NCBI RefSeq assembly: GCF_902498825.1
Contig: NZ_LR701459.1
Span: 2,276,414-2,340,413, forward strand
Reading direction: 5' to 3'
Length of the DNA: 64,000 nucleotides
Source of the DNA: Rhizobium sp. EC-SD404
GTDB taxonomy: Bacteria > Pseudomonadota > Alphaproteobacteria > Rhizobiales > Rhizobiaceae
A model generated the notes under the pieces. That model searched no databases and was not told the origin of the DNA. It worked only from the letters and a program-made list of their open reading frames with translations. Positions 34,138 through 44,642 of this stretch are shown piece after piece (the first letter of the stretch is position 1; the number at the start of each line of letters is the position of its first letter). The translations under genes were made by a program, and so were the position numbers.

Positions 34138-35502
34138 TCAGACCCCGAGTGATTTCAGCTTTCTGTGCAAGGCGGAACGCTCCATGCCGACAAATTCCGA
34201 TGTCCGCGAAATATTGCCGCCGAACCTGTTGATCTGGGCGATCAGGTAATCGCGCTCGAACATTTCGCGGGCTTCGCGCAATGGCAGCGTCATGATGTGG
34301 CTGTCGCCGCGGCTCGCGGTCTTCGGCAGCATGTCGCCGATCTCGCCGGGCAGCATGTCGGCGGTGATCGGCTTGTCGGTGCCGTCGTTTCGCGCAAGGA
34401 TCATCAGCCGCTCGATGTTGTTGCGCAGCTGCCGGATGTTTCCCGGCCAGTCATGCGCCTGCAGAACCGCCATGGCATCGTCGGCGATCGGGCGCGGCCG
34501 GATGCCGGCCTGCTCAGCGATCTGACGCATGAAGACGTCGACGAGGAACGGGATGTCTTCTCGTCGTTCCGCAAGTGACGGAACCTTGATCGGCACCACC
34601 GCCAGGCGATGAAAGAGATCCTGTCGGAAAAGCCCTTCCGCGATCATCTGCTCGAGATTGAATGCGGTGGAGGAAATGATGCGCACATCCACCTTGACGC
34701 GCTTGGAACCGCCTACCCGCTCGAACTGCTGGTCGACGAGCACCCGCAGGATCTTGTTCTGCGTCTCGCGAGGCATGTCCGCCACTTCGTCGAGATAGAG
34801 AATGCCGCCATGGGCCTCCTCCAGTGCGCCGACCTTGCGCTCATAGCCATTGTTGTTCTCGGTGCCGAACAGCGCCATTTCCATGCGCTCCGGCGTGATT
34901 GCCGCGGCATTCATGGCGACGAACGGGCCATTCGCCCGGCTTGAATAGCGGTGGATCAGCCTCGCGACCAGTTCCTTGCCGGATCCCGACGGACCGAGGA
35001 TCATCACGCGGCTGTTGGTCGGTGCTACCTTGTCGATCGTGTTCTTCATCTGCGAAATGGCGATCGAGGTACCGATCAGTTCGACCGCATCCCCACTTCG
35101 CCGCTTCAACTCGCTGACTTCGCGTTTGAGCTTGGATGTCTCGAGCGCACGTTCCGCAATGAGGATCAGGCGGTCGCTCTTGAACGGCTTCTCGATGAAA
35201 TCGTAGGCGCCCCGCTTGATGGCCGAAACGGCAGTCTCGATGTTGCCGTGACCCGAGATCATCACCACCGGAAGGTCGGGATAACGCGTCTTGATTTCGT
35301 CCAGCAAAGCCAGCCCGTCCAGCCGCGAGCCCTGCAGCCATATGTCGAGGAAGACCAGCCGCGGAACGCGGTCGGAAATCGCCTGGATTGCGCTGTCGCT
35401 GTCATAGGCGGTGCGCGTTTCGTGTCCTTCGTCGGAGAGGATACCTGCGACGAGTTCGCGAATGTCCTGCTCGTCGTCCACGACGAGAATGTCAGACGCC
35501 AT
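34138..35502 (-). CDS. ntrX: Response regulator NtrX
   Basis: A 454-residue response regulator paired with NtrY. The receiver domain (1-120) has DD acids in VVDDEQ and the phospho-acceptor Asp in VFLDIWLQG. The AAA+ domain has GPSGSGKELVARL, but where sigma-54 activators carry GAFTGA this protein reads ALFGTENNNGYERKVG, as is usual in alphaproteobacterial NtrX, so it probably does not open sigma-54 promoters. A Fis-type HTH closes the protein (NISRTSEFVGMERSALHRKL). ATG 35502 overlaps the ntrY stop by 11 bp. It is the last gene of the operon here; in other rhizobia trkA follows. Confidence 0.95.
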   Translation of the reverse strand: MASDILVVDDEQDIRELVAGILSDEGHETRTAYDSDSAIQAISDRVPRLVFLDIWLQGSRLDGLALLDEIKTRYPDLPVVMISGHGNIETAVSAIKRGAYDFIEKPFKSDRLILIAERALETSKLKREVSELKRRSGDAVELIGTSIAISQMKNTIDKVAPTNSRVMILGPSGSGKELVARLIHRYSSRANGPFVAMNAAAITPERMEMALFGTENNNGYERKVGALEEAHGGILYLDEVADMPRETQNKILRVLVDQQFERVGGSKRVKVDVRIISSTAFNLEQMIAEGLFRQDLFHRLAVVPIKVPSLAERREDIPFLVDVFMRQIAEQAGIRPRPIADDAMAVLQAHDWPGNIRQLRNNIERLMILARNDGTDKPITADMLPGEIGDMLPKTASRGDSHIMTLPLREAREMFERDYLIAQINRFGGNISRTSEFVGMERSALHRKLKSLGV

Positions 35503-37774
35503 GATTGGCCTCCTCAAGCATTGTGCTGTCCCTATCGGTTTCTTTCGCACCCGTCGAAAGGCGCACCCGAACCATCGCGCCACGGCCGGAATCGAAGTCC
35601 GGCGGCGCGTCGTGCAGTTCGAGAGAGCCGTCATGGTCCTCGACGATCTTCTTGACGATCGCCAGACCCAGTCCGGTGCCCTTCTCACGCATGGTGATGT
35701 AGGGCTCCAGGATGCGGTTCCTGTTTTCCATCGGCAATCCGCGACCGTTGTCGATCACATCGACGACGATCTGATCCTCTTCGGTGCGCGCACGAACTTC
35801 GATGCGCCTGCCGTCACGCTCGGAATCCGCGGGCACGGCATCGATCGCCTCGCTGGCGTTCTTGATCAGGTTGGAGAATGCCTGTCCCAGCATCCGAGCA
35901 TCGAAAAGACCCTGGATCGGCCCGCTTGCGGCAACGAGCTTGAAGGAAATGTCGTTCCGGCTGACCTCGCGTAGAAAGATCGCATCGCGCAGGATGTTTT
36001 TGAGGTCCGCCGGCTCTTTGGTAGGCTTGGGCATGCGTGCAAATGCCGAGAACTCGTCGACCATGCGACCGATATCTTCGACCTGGCGCACGATCGTGTC
36101 CGTGCACTGGTCGAAAACGGCGCGGTCGTCCTGGTTGATCTGCTTCCCGTAACGCCGCCTGATACGTTCGGCGGAGAGCTGGATCGGGGTCAGCGGGTTC
36201 TTGATTTCGTGCGCGATGCGACGGGCAACGTCGGCCCAGGCGGTGGAGCGCTGGGCGATGACGAGATCTGTGATGTCGTCGAGCGTCACCACATAAGAAT
36301 TTTCTTCGCTAAGCGATTCTTCGCGCGTCACCTGCACGTTCAAGGTTCGCTCCGTGCCGCTGCGGATGACGGTCACCTGTTCGCGGGCTTCCTGGCGCTT
36401 GCGTTGCACGGCCTGCGAAAGCACGGCGTCGATCTCGGGCGCGATATCCGCCAGGCGTCGCCCGACCAAGCCGCCGGACGGTGTGTTCATCATGATCTCG
36501 GCGGACGAGTTGGAGATGGCGACACCGCCGTCACGGTCGATGCCCATCACCCCTGCCGAAACGCCGGACAGCACTGCTTCGGTAAAGCGTCGGCGTTCAT
36601 CCATCTCGTCTTTCGCGGACAGGATTTGGTCGCGCTGCGTCCCGATCTGAACGATCATATTGTTGAACGTGTCCGACAGATGCGCGACGTCGCCGTCCGA
36701 TCCTCGCACAGGCACCTGAACGGAAAGATCACCCGCCGCCACCTGGTCTGCCGCGCCGATCAGCTGCCGGATTGGCCTTACGATGCGGTCGGCAACGGCG
36801 ATCGCGGTCCAGATCGCGGCAAGAAGCACGATCAGGGCAAAGCCGATATAGAGAATTCCGAACGCGAGCTGCAGCGGTCCGCGATTGGACTCCAGCGCCT
36901 GGTATTCGGCGATGTTGTCTTCCATCAACCGCATGGACTGGATGACATCGGGATCGACGGCGCGGATCGTGTAGAGGAACGTATCCGGAATGTCCTGCAG
37001 GCGCATGATCGCACCCACGAGATTGGTGACACCCGGCGGAATCAGTGTCGGACGGCCCTCGCTCGCCGAGCGCAGCGCATCCGGCGGAATGGCCGGCAAC
37101 GGCCGCTCCGTCTCGATATCTGCACGCAAAATGACGGTGCCGTCGTCGCGCACCAGGAAGGCACCCAGCAACCCGCGTCCCGTCGCCTGCCTGGTCAGCA
37201 GAACCTGGAAGCCCGTGCGGTCCAGCGAATAGAGCTGACGGGCATTGTCAAGATCGTTGGCCATCGAAACGGTCTGGCCCTGCAGGTACCGTGCATTCTC
37301 CGTGACATAGGCTTCGGCCACATCGAGCGACGAACTGACGATCGATTGGGTACGCATGGAGAACCAGCGGTCGAGCCCGATATCCAGCGTGATGGACGCA
37401 ACGATCGCAACCAGGATGGCCGGTACGATGGCGACGATCGAGAAGAGGCCGATGATGCGAACGTGGAGACGTGCAGCCGCCTTTCCGCGCCGACGTGCCT
37501 GGAAAACGCGGCGGATTTCGTAGGCGATCAGACCGAGAAGTGCGACGACGAAGATGAGGTTGACGATGACGGCCGTCATCACGACTTCGTCGCGTGGCGC
37601 GATCGGCGTCAGTCCCATCAAGATCACAAAAGATCCGACAGCGCTGATCAGTGCCGTGACGACGACGATCAGACCTGGATTGGCAAGAATGCGGCGACCT
37701 TCGCCCTGTTCGAGCGCCCCCGGTGGGGCGGCGCCGTGACTTTGGCTATCGACTGAAAAAGTACTGATCGCCAT
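35492..37774 (-). CDS. ntrY: Sensor histidine kinase NtrY
   Basis: A 760-residue membrane kinase for NtrX, linked to nitrogen, redox and respiratory control. Three or four N-terminal membrane segments (about 33-55, 65-87, 105-130 and 300-320) flank a periplasmic region. A HAMP domain, a PAS domain (GIDRDGGVAISNSSAEIMM), the H-box [20 protein letters not shown] and ATPase boxes (VIDNGRGLP, GTGLGLAIV) follow. It is 97 bp downstream of ntrC and overlaps ntrX. Confidence 0.96.
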   Translation of the reverse strand: MAISTFSVDSQSHGAAPPGALEQGEGRRILANPGLIVVVTALISAVGSFVILMGLTPIAPRDEVVMTAVIVNLIFVVALLGLIAYEIRRVFQARRRGKAAARLHVRIIGLFSIVAIVPAILVAIVASITLDIGLDRWFSMRTQSIVSSSLDVAEAYVTENARYLQGQTVSMANDLDNARQLYSLDRTGFQVLLTRQATGRGLLGAFLVRDDGTVILRADIETERPLPAIPPDALRSASEGRPTLIPPGVTNLVGAIMRLQDIPDTFLYTIRAVDPDVIQSMRLMEDNIAEYQALESNRGPLQLAFGILYIGFALIVLLAAIWTAIAVADRIVRPIRQLIGAADQVAAGDLSVQVPVRGSDGDVAHLSDTFNNMIVQIGTQRDQILSAKDEMDERRRFTEAVLSGVSAGVMGIDRDGGVAISNSSAEIMMNTPSGGLVGRRLADIAPEIDAVLSQAVQRKRQEAREQVTVIRSGTERTLNVQVTREESLSEENSYVVTLDDITDLVIAQRSTAWADVARRIAHEIKNPLTPIQLSAERIRRRYGKQINQDDRAVFDQCTDTIVRQVEDIGRMVDEFSAFARMPKPTKEPADLKNILRDAIFLREVSRNDISFKLVAASGPIQGLFDARMLGQAFSNLIKNASEAIDAVPADSERDGRRIEVRARTEEDQIVVDVIDNGRGLPMENRNRILEPYITMREKGTGLGLAIVKKIVEDHDGSLELHDAPPDFDSGRGAMVRVRLSTGAKETDRDSTMLEEANHGV

Positions 37775-37871
37775 GTCCGCCAGATGGTTGGAAGTTTCCC
37801 CCGCGGCGACTCGGCCGCCGTTGCCTTAGAGCAACGCTTTGTGGCGAAAATGCAACTATCTGGTCAGCCGG

Positions 37872-39323
37872 TCAAGCGCTGCGCTGGCTGCGATACACGC
37901 TGACGCCGAGCTCGCGGATTTTCTTGCGCAGCGTGTTTCGGTTGAGGCCGAGAAGCTCGGCAGCCCGGATCTGGTTGCCACGTGTGGCCGTCAGGGCAGC
38001 GAGAATCAGCGGGAATTCCATCTCGTGCAGGACGCGGTGGTAGAGCCCCGGCGGCGGCAAGTCCTCGCCATATTGGGCGAAATAGGTCCGCATATTCTCT
38101 TCGACGGCCTGGGATATCGTGACCGGTCCGGACAGCCCGTCATTGCTGATCGCGCTGCTGGGTGCATCCGTGCGCAGCTCGTTATCGATGATCTCTCGTG
38201 TGATGACCTCTTGCGGATAGAGCGCCGTAAGGCGGCGAACCACGTTCTCCAGTTCGCGGACGTTGCCCGGCCATGGATAGGATTTCATCAGTTCGAGCGC
38301 GTCGCCATCGAAGCGCTTGGCGTCCAAGCCCTCCTTTTGGCAAAGCTTCACGAAATGGCGCACGAGATCGGGCACGTCTTCCGCCCGGTCGCGCAGTGCC
38401 GGTAGACGCAGCGGCACGACATTGAGGCGGTAGTAGAGGTCTTCCCGGAAAAGACCCTGATTGATCGAGGTTTTCAGATCCTTGTTGGTCGCCGCCACGA
38501 TCCGCACGTCGGTCTTGATCGGCGTACGCCCGCCGACGGTCGTGTACTCGCCTTGCTGCAGCACGCGCAGCAGACGCGTCTGCGCCTCCATGGGCATGTC
38601 GCCGATTTCATCGAGGAACAGCGTGCCGCCTTCGGCCTGCTCGAAGCGGCCGGTAGAGCGATTATGCGCACCGGTGAACGCACCCTTCTCGTGTCCGAAA
38701 AGCTCCGATTCGATGAGGTCTCGCGGGATGGCTGCCATGTTGATGGCGACGAAGGGTCCGTTGCGACGCTTGCCGTAATCGTGCAGCGCACGGGCAACGA
38801 GTTCCTTGCCGGTCCCGGACTCGCCGGTGATCATCAATGTCAGGTCAGTCTGCATCAACCGCGCCAGAACGCGATAGATCTCCTGCATGGCAGCAGAGCG
38901 GCCGACCAGCGGGATACCGTCGTTCTGGTCGGGATCGACCCGATCCACGCGTTTCTTCGGCTCCGACAGAGCCCGCCCGATGATCCCGATCATCTCTGTC
39001 AGGTCAAACGGCTTCGGCAGGTAGTCGTAGGCACCCTTTTCAGAGGCCTTGATCGCCGTCATGAAGGTGTTTTGCGCGCTCATGACGAGAACAGGGAGTT
39101 CCGGCCGCGCCTTCTTGATTCGCGGCAGGAGGTCGAACGCATTCTCGTCGGGCATCACCACGTCGGTGATGACGAGATCGCCCTCGCCCGCCGAAATCCA
39201 CCGCCAGAGTGTCGAGGCATTCGACGTGATGCGGACATCGTACCCCGCCCGTGTCAAAGCCTGATTGAGCACTGTGCGGATGGCGGCGTCGTCGTCGGCT
39301 ACCAGAATTGTCGCTGATTTCAT
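37872..39323 (-). CDS. ntrC: Nitrogen regulation response regulator NtrC
   Basis: A 483-residue sigma-54 activator. The receiver domain has [10 protein letters not shown] and phospho-Asp in [12 protein letters not shown]. The AAA+ domain has [11 protein letters not shown] and an intact sigma-54 contact loop [11 protein letters not shown] Fis-type HTH ends the protein ([17 protein letters not shown]). It is phosphorylated by NtrB under nitrogen limitation and should act on the sigma-54 promoter of glnBA at 8.06 kb. It overlaps ntrB by four bases (ATGA). Confidence 0.98.
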   Translation of the reverse strand: MKSATILVADDDAAIRTVLNQALTRAGYDVRITSNASTLWRWISAGEGDLVITDVVMPDENAFDLLPRIKKARPELPVLVMSAQNTFMTAIKASEKGAYDYLPKPFDLTEMIGIIGRALSEPKKRVDRVDPDQNDGIPLVGRSAAMQEIYRVLARLMQTDLTLMITGESGTGKELVARALHDYGKRRNGPFVAINMAAIPRDLIESELFGHEKGAFTGAHNRSTGRFEQAEGGTLFLDEIGDMPMEAQTRLLRVLQQGEYTTVGGRTPIKTDVRIVAATNKDLKTSINQGLFREDLYYRLNVVPLRLPALRDRAEDVPDLVRHFVKLCQKEGLDAKRFDGDALELMKSYPWPGNVRELENVVRRLTALYPQEVITREIIDNELRTDAPSSAISNDGLSGPVTISQAVEENMRTYFAQYGEDLPPPGLYHRVLHEMEFPLILAALTATRGNQIRAAELLGLNRNTLRKKIRELGVSVYRSQRSA

Positions 39324-40492
39324 GCCTTGGCCTCGGCTTCGTCGTCCGGCCAGAGTGCCGTGCCCTTGGACACCGGCATCAATATGCGGAACACGGTCTT
39401 CTTGTTCTGGCTGTCACACTCCACGATGCCGCCATGGGCACCCACGATCTTCGCAACCAGTGCGAGGCCGAGCCCCGATCCGTTGGTCTTCGTGGTGATG
39501 AACGGATCGAAAAGATGAGGCACCAGATCGTCCGGCACCCCCGGACCATTGTCGATGACGCAGAATTCGAGCGGCAACGACACCTTCTCCCGCGATCCGG
39601 GCACCGACAGGCGGATCCCCGGACGATAGGCAGTGGTCAGCATGATTTCCCCATCGGCCGCGTCGCCGATCGATTCGCTCGCGTTCTTCACCAGATTGAG
39701 AAAGACCTGGATCAGCTGATCGCGATTGGCGAAGACGTAGGGGAGCGACGGGTCGTATTGCTCGCTGATGCGGATGTCGCGGGCGAACCCAGCAAGTGCA
39801 ACCGCCTTCACATGGTCGAGGACCGAGTGGATGTTGACGGGCTGGCGATCGACCGGGCGCTCATCGGAGAACACTTCCATCCGGTCCACGAGCGATACGA
39901 TTCGGTCCGTCTCGTCGCGAATGAGCCGCGTCAGGGCGCGGTCTTCATCGTTGACCGAGCTTTCCAGGAGCTGTGCCGCGCCGCGAATTCCCGAAAGCGG
40001 ATTCTTGATCTCATGCGCAAGCATGGAGGCAAGACCGGTCACGGAGCGGGCCGCGGCCCGGTGCGTCAGCTGGCGGTCGATCTTGTCCGCCATGGTGCGG
40101 ACCTGCAGCACGATGACGACGGAATTGTCGTCGTCGGCTTCACCGGAAACCGGCGCGACATAAAGATCGACGAGCTTCTCGCCTCCGAGCTTTGGCGAAC
40201 TCAAATCCACCCGGTACTCGTTGATAGGTCCCCGGCGCTCGCGCACGTGGTCGATCAGGGCAAGAAGAGGACTGCCGAACGGAATGTATTGGTCGATCGT
40301 GTGGCGCCGTAAAAGGTCGGCACTCACCCCGAAAAAGATCTCAGCTGCCCAGTTGGCGTAGGAGATGTTGCCTTCGCCGTTCACCATGATGACCGGATGC
40401 TGGATGGTGTTCAGGACATGGGCGGTTACGCCAACGTCGGAAGGAAGGTCGGTGGGACCGACCGAGCCTGCGCTCATTTTTGCGCTCTTCAT
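39320..40492 (-). CDS. ntrB: Nitrogen sensor histidine kinase NtrB
   Basis: A 390-residue soluble kinase/phosphatase of NtrC, controlled by PII. An N-terminal PAS domain ([22 protein letters not shown]) is followed by the H-box [20 protein letters not shown] and ATPase boxes ([21 protein letters not shown]). Its ATG shares one base with the dusB stop (TGATG) and its end overlaps ntrC, so dusB-ntrB-ntrC are tightly coupled. Confidence 0.97.
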   Translation of the reverse strand: MKSAKMSAGSVGPTDLPSDVGVTAHVLNTIQHPVIMVNGEGNISYANWAAEIFFGVSADLLRRHTIDQYIPFGSPLLALIDHVRERRGPINEYRVDLSSPKLGGEKLVDLYVAPVSGEADDDNSVVIVLQVRTMADKIDRQLTHRAAARSVTGLASMLAHEIKNPLSGIRGAAQLLESSVNDEDRALTRLIRDETDRIVSLVDRMEVFSDERPVDRQPVNIHSVLDHVKAVALAGFARDIRISEQYDPSLPYVFANRDQLIQVFLNLVKNASESIGDAADGEIMLTTAYRPGIRLSVPGSREKVSLPLEFCVIDNGPGVPDDLVPHLFDPFITTKTNGSGLGLALVAKIVGAHGGIVECDSQNKKTVFRILMPVSKGTALWPDDEAEAKA

Positions 40493-41523
40493 CAGGCGGC
40501 CTCGCCGTATGCCGTAGGCTTCATCGAAATTTCCGAACCAAGAAACAGCTCTGACAAGGCAGCGATGACGGCCTGTGGGTCACGACTGCCCATGACGATG
40601 GACCGCATCGCGGCGGACACGTCCCCGCAATGCTGGCCGAGATACCAACCGAGGTGCTTGCGCGCACAGCGCAGGCCGAGTTCGGTTCCGTAATGGGCGA
40701 GCATCGCCTCGTAATGCTCGATCACCACGTCCAAAATCCCGGCGGCGCTGGATGGGGCAAGCCCGCTTCCCGCTAACGCACCCGGCAGCCATGGTTGCCC
40801 TTGAGCCGCACGCCCGACCATCACGGCGTTTGCGCCCGATGCGGCCATGATCGCCTCGCAATCGGCAGTGGTCGCCACATCGCCATTGGCAACGAGCGGG
40901 ATCGAGATGGCGTCGCGCACAGCGCGTATCGCATTCCAGTCGGCGCGCCCCTCATAGAATTGTTCCCGGGTGCGGCCGTGAACCGTAATCATCGCCGCGC
41001 CGGCATTCTCCGCCCGCGCTGCGATCGCCGGCGCATTGATGGAGTTCTCGTCCCAGCCGAGGCGCATTTTGACGGTCACCGGCACGGAAACGGCAGCGAT
41101 CGTTGCATCGACGAGCGACAGCGCGTGATCCGGATCGCGCATGAGCGCGGAGCCCGAATAGCCGCCGATCACCTTCTTGGCCGGGCAGCCCATGTTGATG
41201 TCGATGACGTCGGCGCCCTCTCCTTCCGCGATCCTCGCAGCTTCGGCCATCCAGGAAGCGTCGCGGCCGGCAAGCTGCACCACGTGGACGACGCCTTTTT
41301 CCTGCGCCATGCGCCGGCGAGAGTCACCGCTGTCGCCAACGAGTTCGCGGCTAGCGATCATTTCCGTCACGACGAGGCCTGCCCCGAACCGATGCGCCAG
41401 CCGCCGGAACGGCAGATCTGTCACGCCGGACATGGGCGCCAGCACGACACGGTTGCGAACCACGACGGTGCCGATCGCCCAGGGATCAGAAAGATGGGAG
41501 ACGGGTTCAAGCTGCATGCGCAA
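40492..41523 (-). CDS. dusB: tRNA-dihydrouridine synthase DusB (NifR3)
   Basis: A 343-residue FMN-dependent enzyme that reduces uridines in the tRNA D-loop. Signatures: [21 protein letters not shown], the catalytic Cys in [10 protein letters not shown], and the phosphate-binding end [12 protein letters not shown]. In alphaproteobacteria dusB (nifR3) heads the ntrBC operon, as here. ATG 41523 or 41517 may be the start. It diverges from ispDF. Confidence 0.96.
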   Translation of the reverse strand: MRMQLEPVSHLSDPWAIGTVVVRNRVVLAPMSGVTDLPFRRLAHRFGAGLVVTEMIASRELVGDSGDSRRRMAQEKGVVHVVQLAGRDASWMAEAARIAEGEGADVIDINMGCPAKKVIGGYSGSALMRDPDHALSLVDATIAAVSVPVTVKMRLGWDENSINAPAIAARAENAGAAMITVHGRTREQFYEGRADWNAIRAVRDAISIPLVANGDVATTADCEAIMAASGANAVMVGRAAQGQPWLPGALAGSGLAPSSAAGILDVVIEHYEAMLAHYGTELGLRCARKHLGWYLGQHCGDVSAAMRSIVMGSRDPQAVIAALSELFLGSEISMKPTAYGEAA

Positions 41524-41547
41524 AGGGCATCCTTTGTAATTGCCTTA

Positions 41548-41576
41548 TTTTTAGACAGGTTTGTGGCCGCTGCCAA
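41548..41576 (-). promoter_or_regulatory. Candidate sigma-70 promoter of the dusB-ntr operon
   Basis: On the minus strand TTGGCA (41571-41576) is separated by exactly 17 nt from TAAAAA (41548-41553), placing the transcript start about 18 nt before dusB. The boxes are reasonable but not perfect, so this is a prediction only. Confidence 0.45.
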
Positions 41577-41685
41577 GGGGCATCGGAAGACTTCTTGGCT
41601 GACCGATGGCATTTCACATAGGCTGGGGATAGACCATTCGTATGACGCACACGGCTCGTGTGCATCGCGCGCAGAGGTGACTGAA

Positions 41686-42912
41686 GTGACGACTGAAATG
41701 GATGGCGTGGCAGCCGTGATCGTAGCGGCCGGCCGTGGCGAACGGGCTGGCGACCCCTCCGACGGGCCGAAGCAGTATCGGCGCATCGGTAATGCCCCAG
41801 TTCTGGCCCATGCCCTGTTGCCATTCATTGCCCATGAACGAATCGACGACATCGTCGTCGTCATCCATCCGGATGACGAAGATGTGTTCAACGAAGCCGT
41901 TCAGCCGCATCTCCAAGGCGCCGAAATCAAAATCGTTTTTGGCGACAGGACACGACAGATGTCCGTGCGCCGAGGGCTCGAATCGCTTTCAGATCGCCGT
42001 CCCAGCCATGTGCTGATCCATGATGGCGCCCGACCATTCATCGAGCGGCCCGTGATCGATCGCGTTCTTGCTGGGCTCAAGGACGTCGGTGACGCCATCC
42101 TGCCCGGCATCGCGGTAGCCGATACGTTGAAGTCGACGACGCTCAGTCAGCGCGTGCTCAAGACCGTCTCGCGTGAAGGCCTGTATGCTGCCCAGACCCC
42201 CCAGGGCTTTGCGTTTTCATCGATATTGGACGCGCATCGGCGCGCCGCGATCTCCGCCGACGATGGCTTTACCGACGACGCATCTATTGCCGAATGGGCC
42301 GACATTCCGGTGAGGGTCGTCGAAGGCTCGACGCAGAACATCAAACTGACCGTACGTGAGGACATCGCCATGGCTGACCAAAAGTTGCGCGCCAAGGCCG
42401 ACGATCCCGACGTGCGCACCGGAAACGGCTACGATGTGCACCGGCTCGAAGCCGGTGATGGCGTCACGCTCTGCGGCGTGTTCATCGCCCACGACCAGCG
42501 CCTCAGCGGCCATTCCGATGCCGATGTCGGTTATCACGCATTGACCGATGCGCTCCTGGCCACCTGCGGTGCCGGAGACATCGGCGACCATTTCCCACCC
42601 TCCGATCCGCAGTGGAAAGGCGCGCGCTCGAGCATCTTCCTGCAGCATGCCGCCGAGATCGTGCGCGCACGCGGCGGAACAATCACCAATGCCGACGTTT
42701 CTCTCATCTGCGAGGCGCCGAGAATCGGACCGCATAGGGAAGCCATGCGCGCGGCCATGGCTCAGGATCTCGCCATCGCGATGGATCGCTGCTCGGTGAA
42801 AGCAACGACCAACGAGATGCTTGGCTTCGTCGGCCGCGGTGAAGGCATTGCAGCCATCGCCACGGCGACGGTCATTTATGGAGGATTGAGAGATGGACGC
42901 GACAATCGTTGA
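41686..42912 (+). CDS. ispDF: Bifunctional IspD/IspF (MEP isoprenoid pathway)
   Basis: A 408-residue fusion of 2-C-methyl-D-erythritol 4-phosphate cytidylyltransferase (IspD, about 1-235: [27 protein letters not shown]) and MECDP synthase (IspF, about 245-405: [28 protein letters not shown]). The fusion is usual in alphaproteobacteria. The frame is open far upstream through dusB's antisense and is not a gene there. GTG 41686 has AGGTGA five bases upstream; GTG 41677 and ATG 41698 are alternatives. cinA overlaps its end by 20 bp. Confidence 0.96.
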   Translation: MTTEMDGVAAVIVAAGRGERAGDPSDGPKQYRRIGNAPVLAHALLPFIAHERIDDIVVVIHPDDEDVFNEAVQPHLQGAEIKIVFGDRTRQMSVRRGLESLSDRRPSHVLIHDGARPFIERPVIDRVLAGLKDVGDAILPGIAVADTLKSTTLSQRVLKTVSREGLYAAQTPQGFAFSSILDAHRRAAISADDGFTDDASIAEWADIPVRVVEGSTQNIKLTVREDIAMADQKLRAKADDPDVRTGNGYDVHRLEAGDGVTLCGVFIAHDQRLSGHSDADVGYHALTDALLATCGAGDIGDHFPPSDPQWKGARSSIFLQHAAEIVRARGGTITNADVSLICEAPRIGPHREAMRAAMAQDLAIAMDRCSVKATTNEMLGFVGRGEGIAAIATATVIYGGLRDGRDNR

Positions 42913-43381
42913 ACTCGCCGCTTCGCTCGTCGAGAAGGCACGCAACGCCAAGGTGATGATCGCGACGGCTGAATCCTGCACGGGCGGGCTGATCGCCGGT
43001 GCGATCACTGAAGTGCCCGGTTCTTCCGACGTCTTCGACCGCGGCTTCGTCACCTATTCCAATGACGCCAAGATGAAAATGCTGGGCGTCAAGACGGAAA
43101 CCTTGGCGACGTTCGGCGCCGTTTCGGCCGAAACCGCCCGCGAGATGGCGTTCGGCGCGCTCGCCAATTCGAATGCGGATTTCGCCGTCGCCGTCACGGG
43201 CATCGCCGGGCCTGCGGGCGGAACGCCTGAAAAGCCCGTCGGCCTCGTCTATATCGGCGTCGCCGAACTGGATGGAAAGACGCAGGTTGCCGAGCAGCGC
43301 CTTGGGGACATCGGCCGCAGCGCCGTGCGCCAGGCCACCCTGGAGGCGGCGTTGCGCGCTTTGATCGTCGAAATCCACTGA
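42893..43381 (+). CDS. CinA-family nicotinamide-nucleotide amidohydrolase (PncC-type)
   Basis: A 162-residue stand-alone CinA C-terminal domain that deamidates NMN to NaMN in pyridine nucleotide salvage. The signatures are [32 protein letters not shown] and [19 protein letters not shown]. The N-terminal COG1058 domain of full CinA is absent, matching E. coli PncC. It overlaps ispDF by 20 bp and ends 4 bp from the convergent azlD. Confidence 0.95.
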   Translation: MDATIVELAASLVEKARNAKVMIATAESCTGGLIAGAITEVPGSSDVFDRGFVTYSNDAKMKMLGVKTETLATFGAVSAETAREMAFGALANSNADFAVAVTGIAGPAGGTPEKPVGLVYIGVAELDGKTQVAEQRLGDIGRSAVRQATLEAALRALIVEIH

Positions 43382-43385
43382 GCGA

Positions 43386-43736
43386 TCAAATCGCGAGAAA
43401 GATACCGAGCAGCAAGAGCGCCTCGCCGACGAAGATACCGACCAGAATGCGGTGTCCCGAAAGCAAATAGGCCAGAAACCCGACTGCCGCAGCACCGATG
43501 CGCAGGACGACCGGGACGTCTGCAAGCGCGCCGGACGGCGAAACGATGAGGTTGGCGATCACGGCCGCCACCAATGATGTCGCAATGGCTCGGACCAGCA
43601 CGAGGATTTCGGCATCGTCGGACAGTCGCCCCCCGAGATAGACACCGAGAAAGCGCCAGCTGTCGGTTGCAAGCCAACCGGCGACAAGTATGAAGAGATA
43701 AGGCCACCACCAGGCATCTAGGGCGTCGAAGCTCAT
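43386..43736 (-). CDS. azlD: AzlD-family branched-chain amino acid exporter subunit
   Basis: A 116-residue protein with four hydrophobic segments, the small partner of AzlC in LIV-E-type amino acid exporters. It overlaps the azlC stop by four bases (ATGA), so the two subunits are made together. Specific substrate is inferred from the family only. Confidence 0.9.
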   Translation of the reverse strand: MSFDALDAWWWPYLFILVAGWLATDSWRFLGVYLGGRLSDDAEILVLVRAIATSLVAAVIANLIVSPSGALADVPVVLRIGAAAVGFLAYLLSGHRILVGIFVGEALLLLGIFLAI

Positions 43737-44530
43737 GATGCCGCGCCCTTGTTCCGTCGGCTGAACCTATGAAACCCATAGGCCGCGAAGCCGCCAATCA
43801 GGCCGGTGGCGAGAAGCGCGAAATCAGGCGTGACGATCGCCATCAACGGCCCAAGCAGCAGGCCGAGTACCATGGCGACATGCCCTGCCCGCTCTCGCGC
43901 CGACCCCCAGAGCGAGGTGAGGAAATAAAGCGGCGTGAGAAAAAACAGGGCGGCCGAAACGCTGGACGGCAGCGCGTCCGCCACCATGTAGACGGCGGCC
44001 ACCACCATCATGTTCAAAAGAATGAGCGAAGCACCGAGGCCGCCATACCAAGCGGTGCGGAAGTCGCGCGGAATGGAACGCACCTCCTGCATGGCCAGCA
44101 CCCAGGACGTGACGGCGACAAAATGCGCGAGCAGGTACAGCACCCATCGGCGCGTGCGCGGTCCGCGGATTTCCGGCACCAGCGCCACGACCATCGGGCC
44201 CAGACGAATCGACGAGAGAGCCACTGCGAAGGTGGCGGCAGCAATCCCGTTGCCGGCCGCAATCGCTCCGACGAGCACCACCTTGGCGGGCAAGGCCCAG
44301 ACGGCGGCGGTCATGAAAACAGCATGCGCCATCGACAGCCCCGCCTCGACACACAGCGCTGCGAACCCGACGAAACTGGACATCAGGATCAATGCTGGAA
44401 TGGAAAACGCCGCCCCGATCCCACGCAGCAACCAGCGCAAATGGGTGTCATTGGGATTGGCAGCGGGATCCGCTGGGTCGGGAGGATCAGTCGAAAGCAT
44501 CGATGCCGGCGATATCACAGCAATCCGCAC
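43733..44530 (-). CDS. azlC: AzlC-family branched-chain amino acid exporter permease
   Basis: A 265-residue membrane protein with about seven hydrophobic segments; the family motif region GIGAAFSIPALILMSSFVGFAAL and the AzlC-type ...AVWALPAKVVLVG are visible. The annotated start at 44530 gives a Pro/Asp-rich N-terminus of about 30 residues before the first helix; ATG 44500 is the alternative. With azlD it forms a two-gene operon. Confidence 0.9.
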   Translation of the reverse strand: MRIAVISPASMLSTDPPDPADPAANPNDTHLRWLLRGIGAAFSIPALILMSSFVGFAALCVEAGLSMAHAVFMTAAVWALPAKVVLVGAIAAGNGIAAATFAVALSSIRLGPMVVALVPEIRGPRTRRWVLYLLAHFVAVTSWVLAMQEVRSIPRDFRTAWYGGLGASLILLNMMVVAAVYMVADALPSSVSAALFFLTPLYFLTSLWGSARERAGHVAMVLGLLLGPLMAIVTPDFALLATGLIGGFAAYGFHRFSRRNKGAAS

Positions 44531-44584
44531 GATGAAATGAAAAGATCAGGCTGCCTTAGCGTTTTGTCTCGCCTCCACGGAACA

Positions 44585-44621
44585 GCGAAGGGCCCGGCTG
44601 ATATTCAGCCGGGCCCTTCGC
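44585..44621. terminator. Perfect 17-bp inverted repeat downstream of clpA
   Basis: Arms GCGAAGGGCCCGGCTGA and TCAGCCGGGCCCTTCGC enclose a 3-nt loop (TAT). It lies 22 bp past the clpA stop and 55 bp ahead of azlC on the same strand. No long T-run follows on either strand, so it is a strong hairpin that may terminate or protect transcripts. Confidence 0.65.
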
Positions 44622-44642
44622 TCGTGTCAGCTTAGATGCCGC

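Noticed and set aside
36209-37756. A 515-codon plus-strand frame opposite ntrY
   Set aside because: Antisense shadow with arginine/histidine-rich composition typical of reversed coding DNA.
40795-41685. Long upstream extension of the ispDF frame
   Set aside because: It lies entirely opposite dusB and its promoter; IspD begins normally near 41686.
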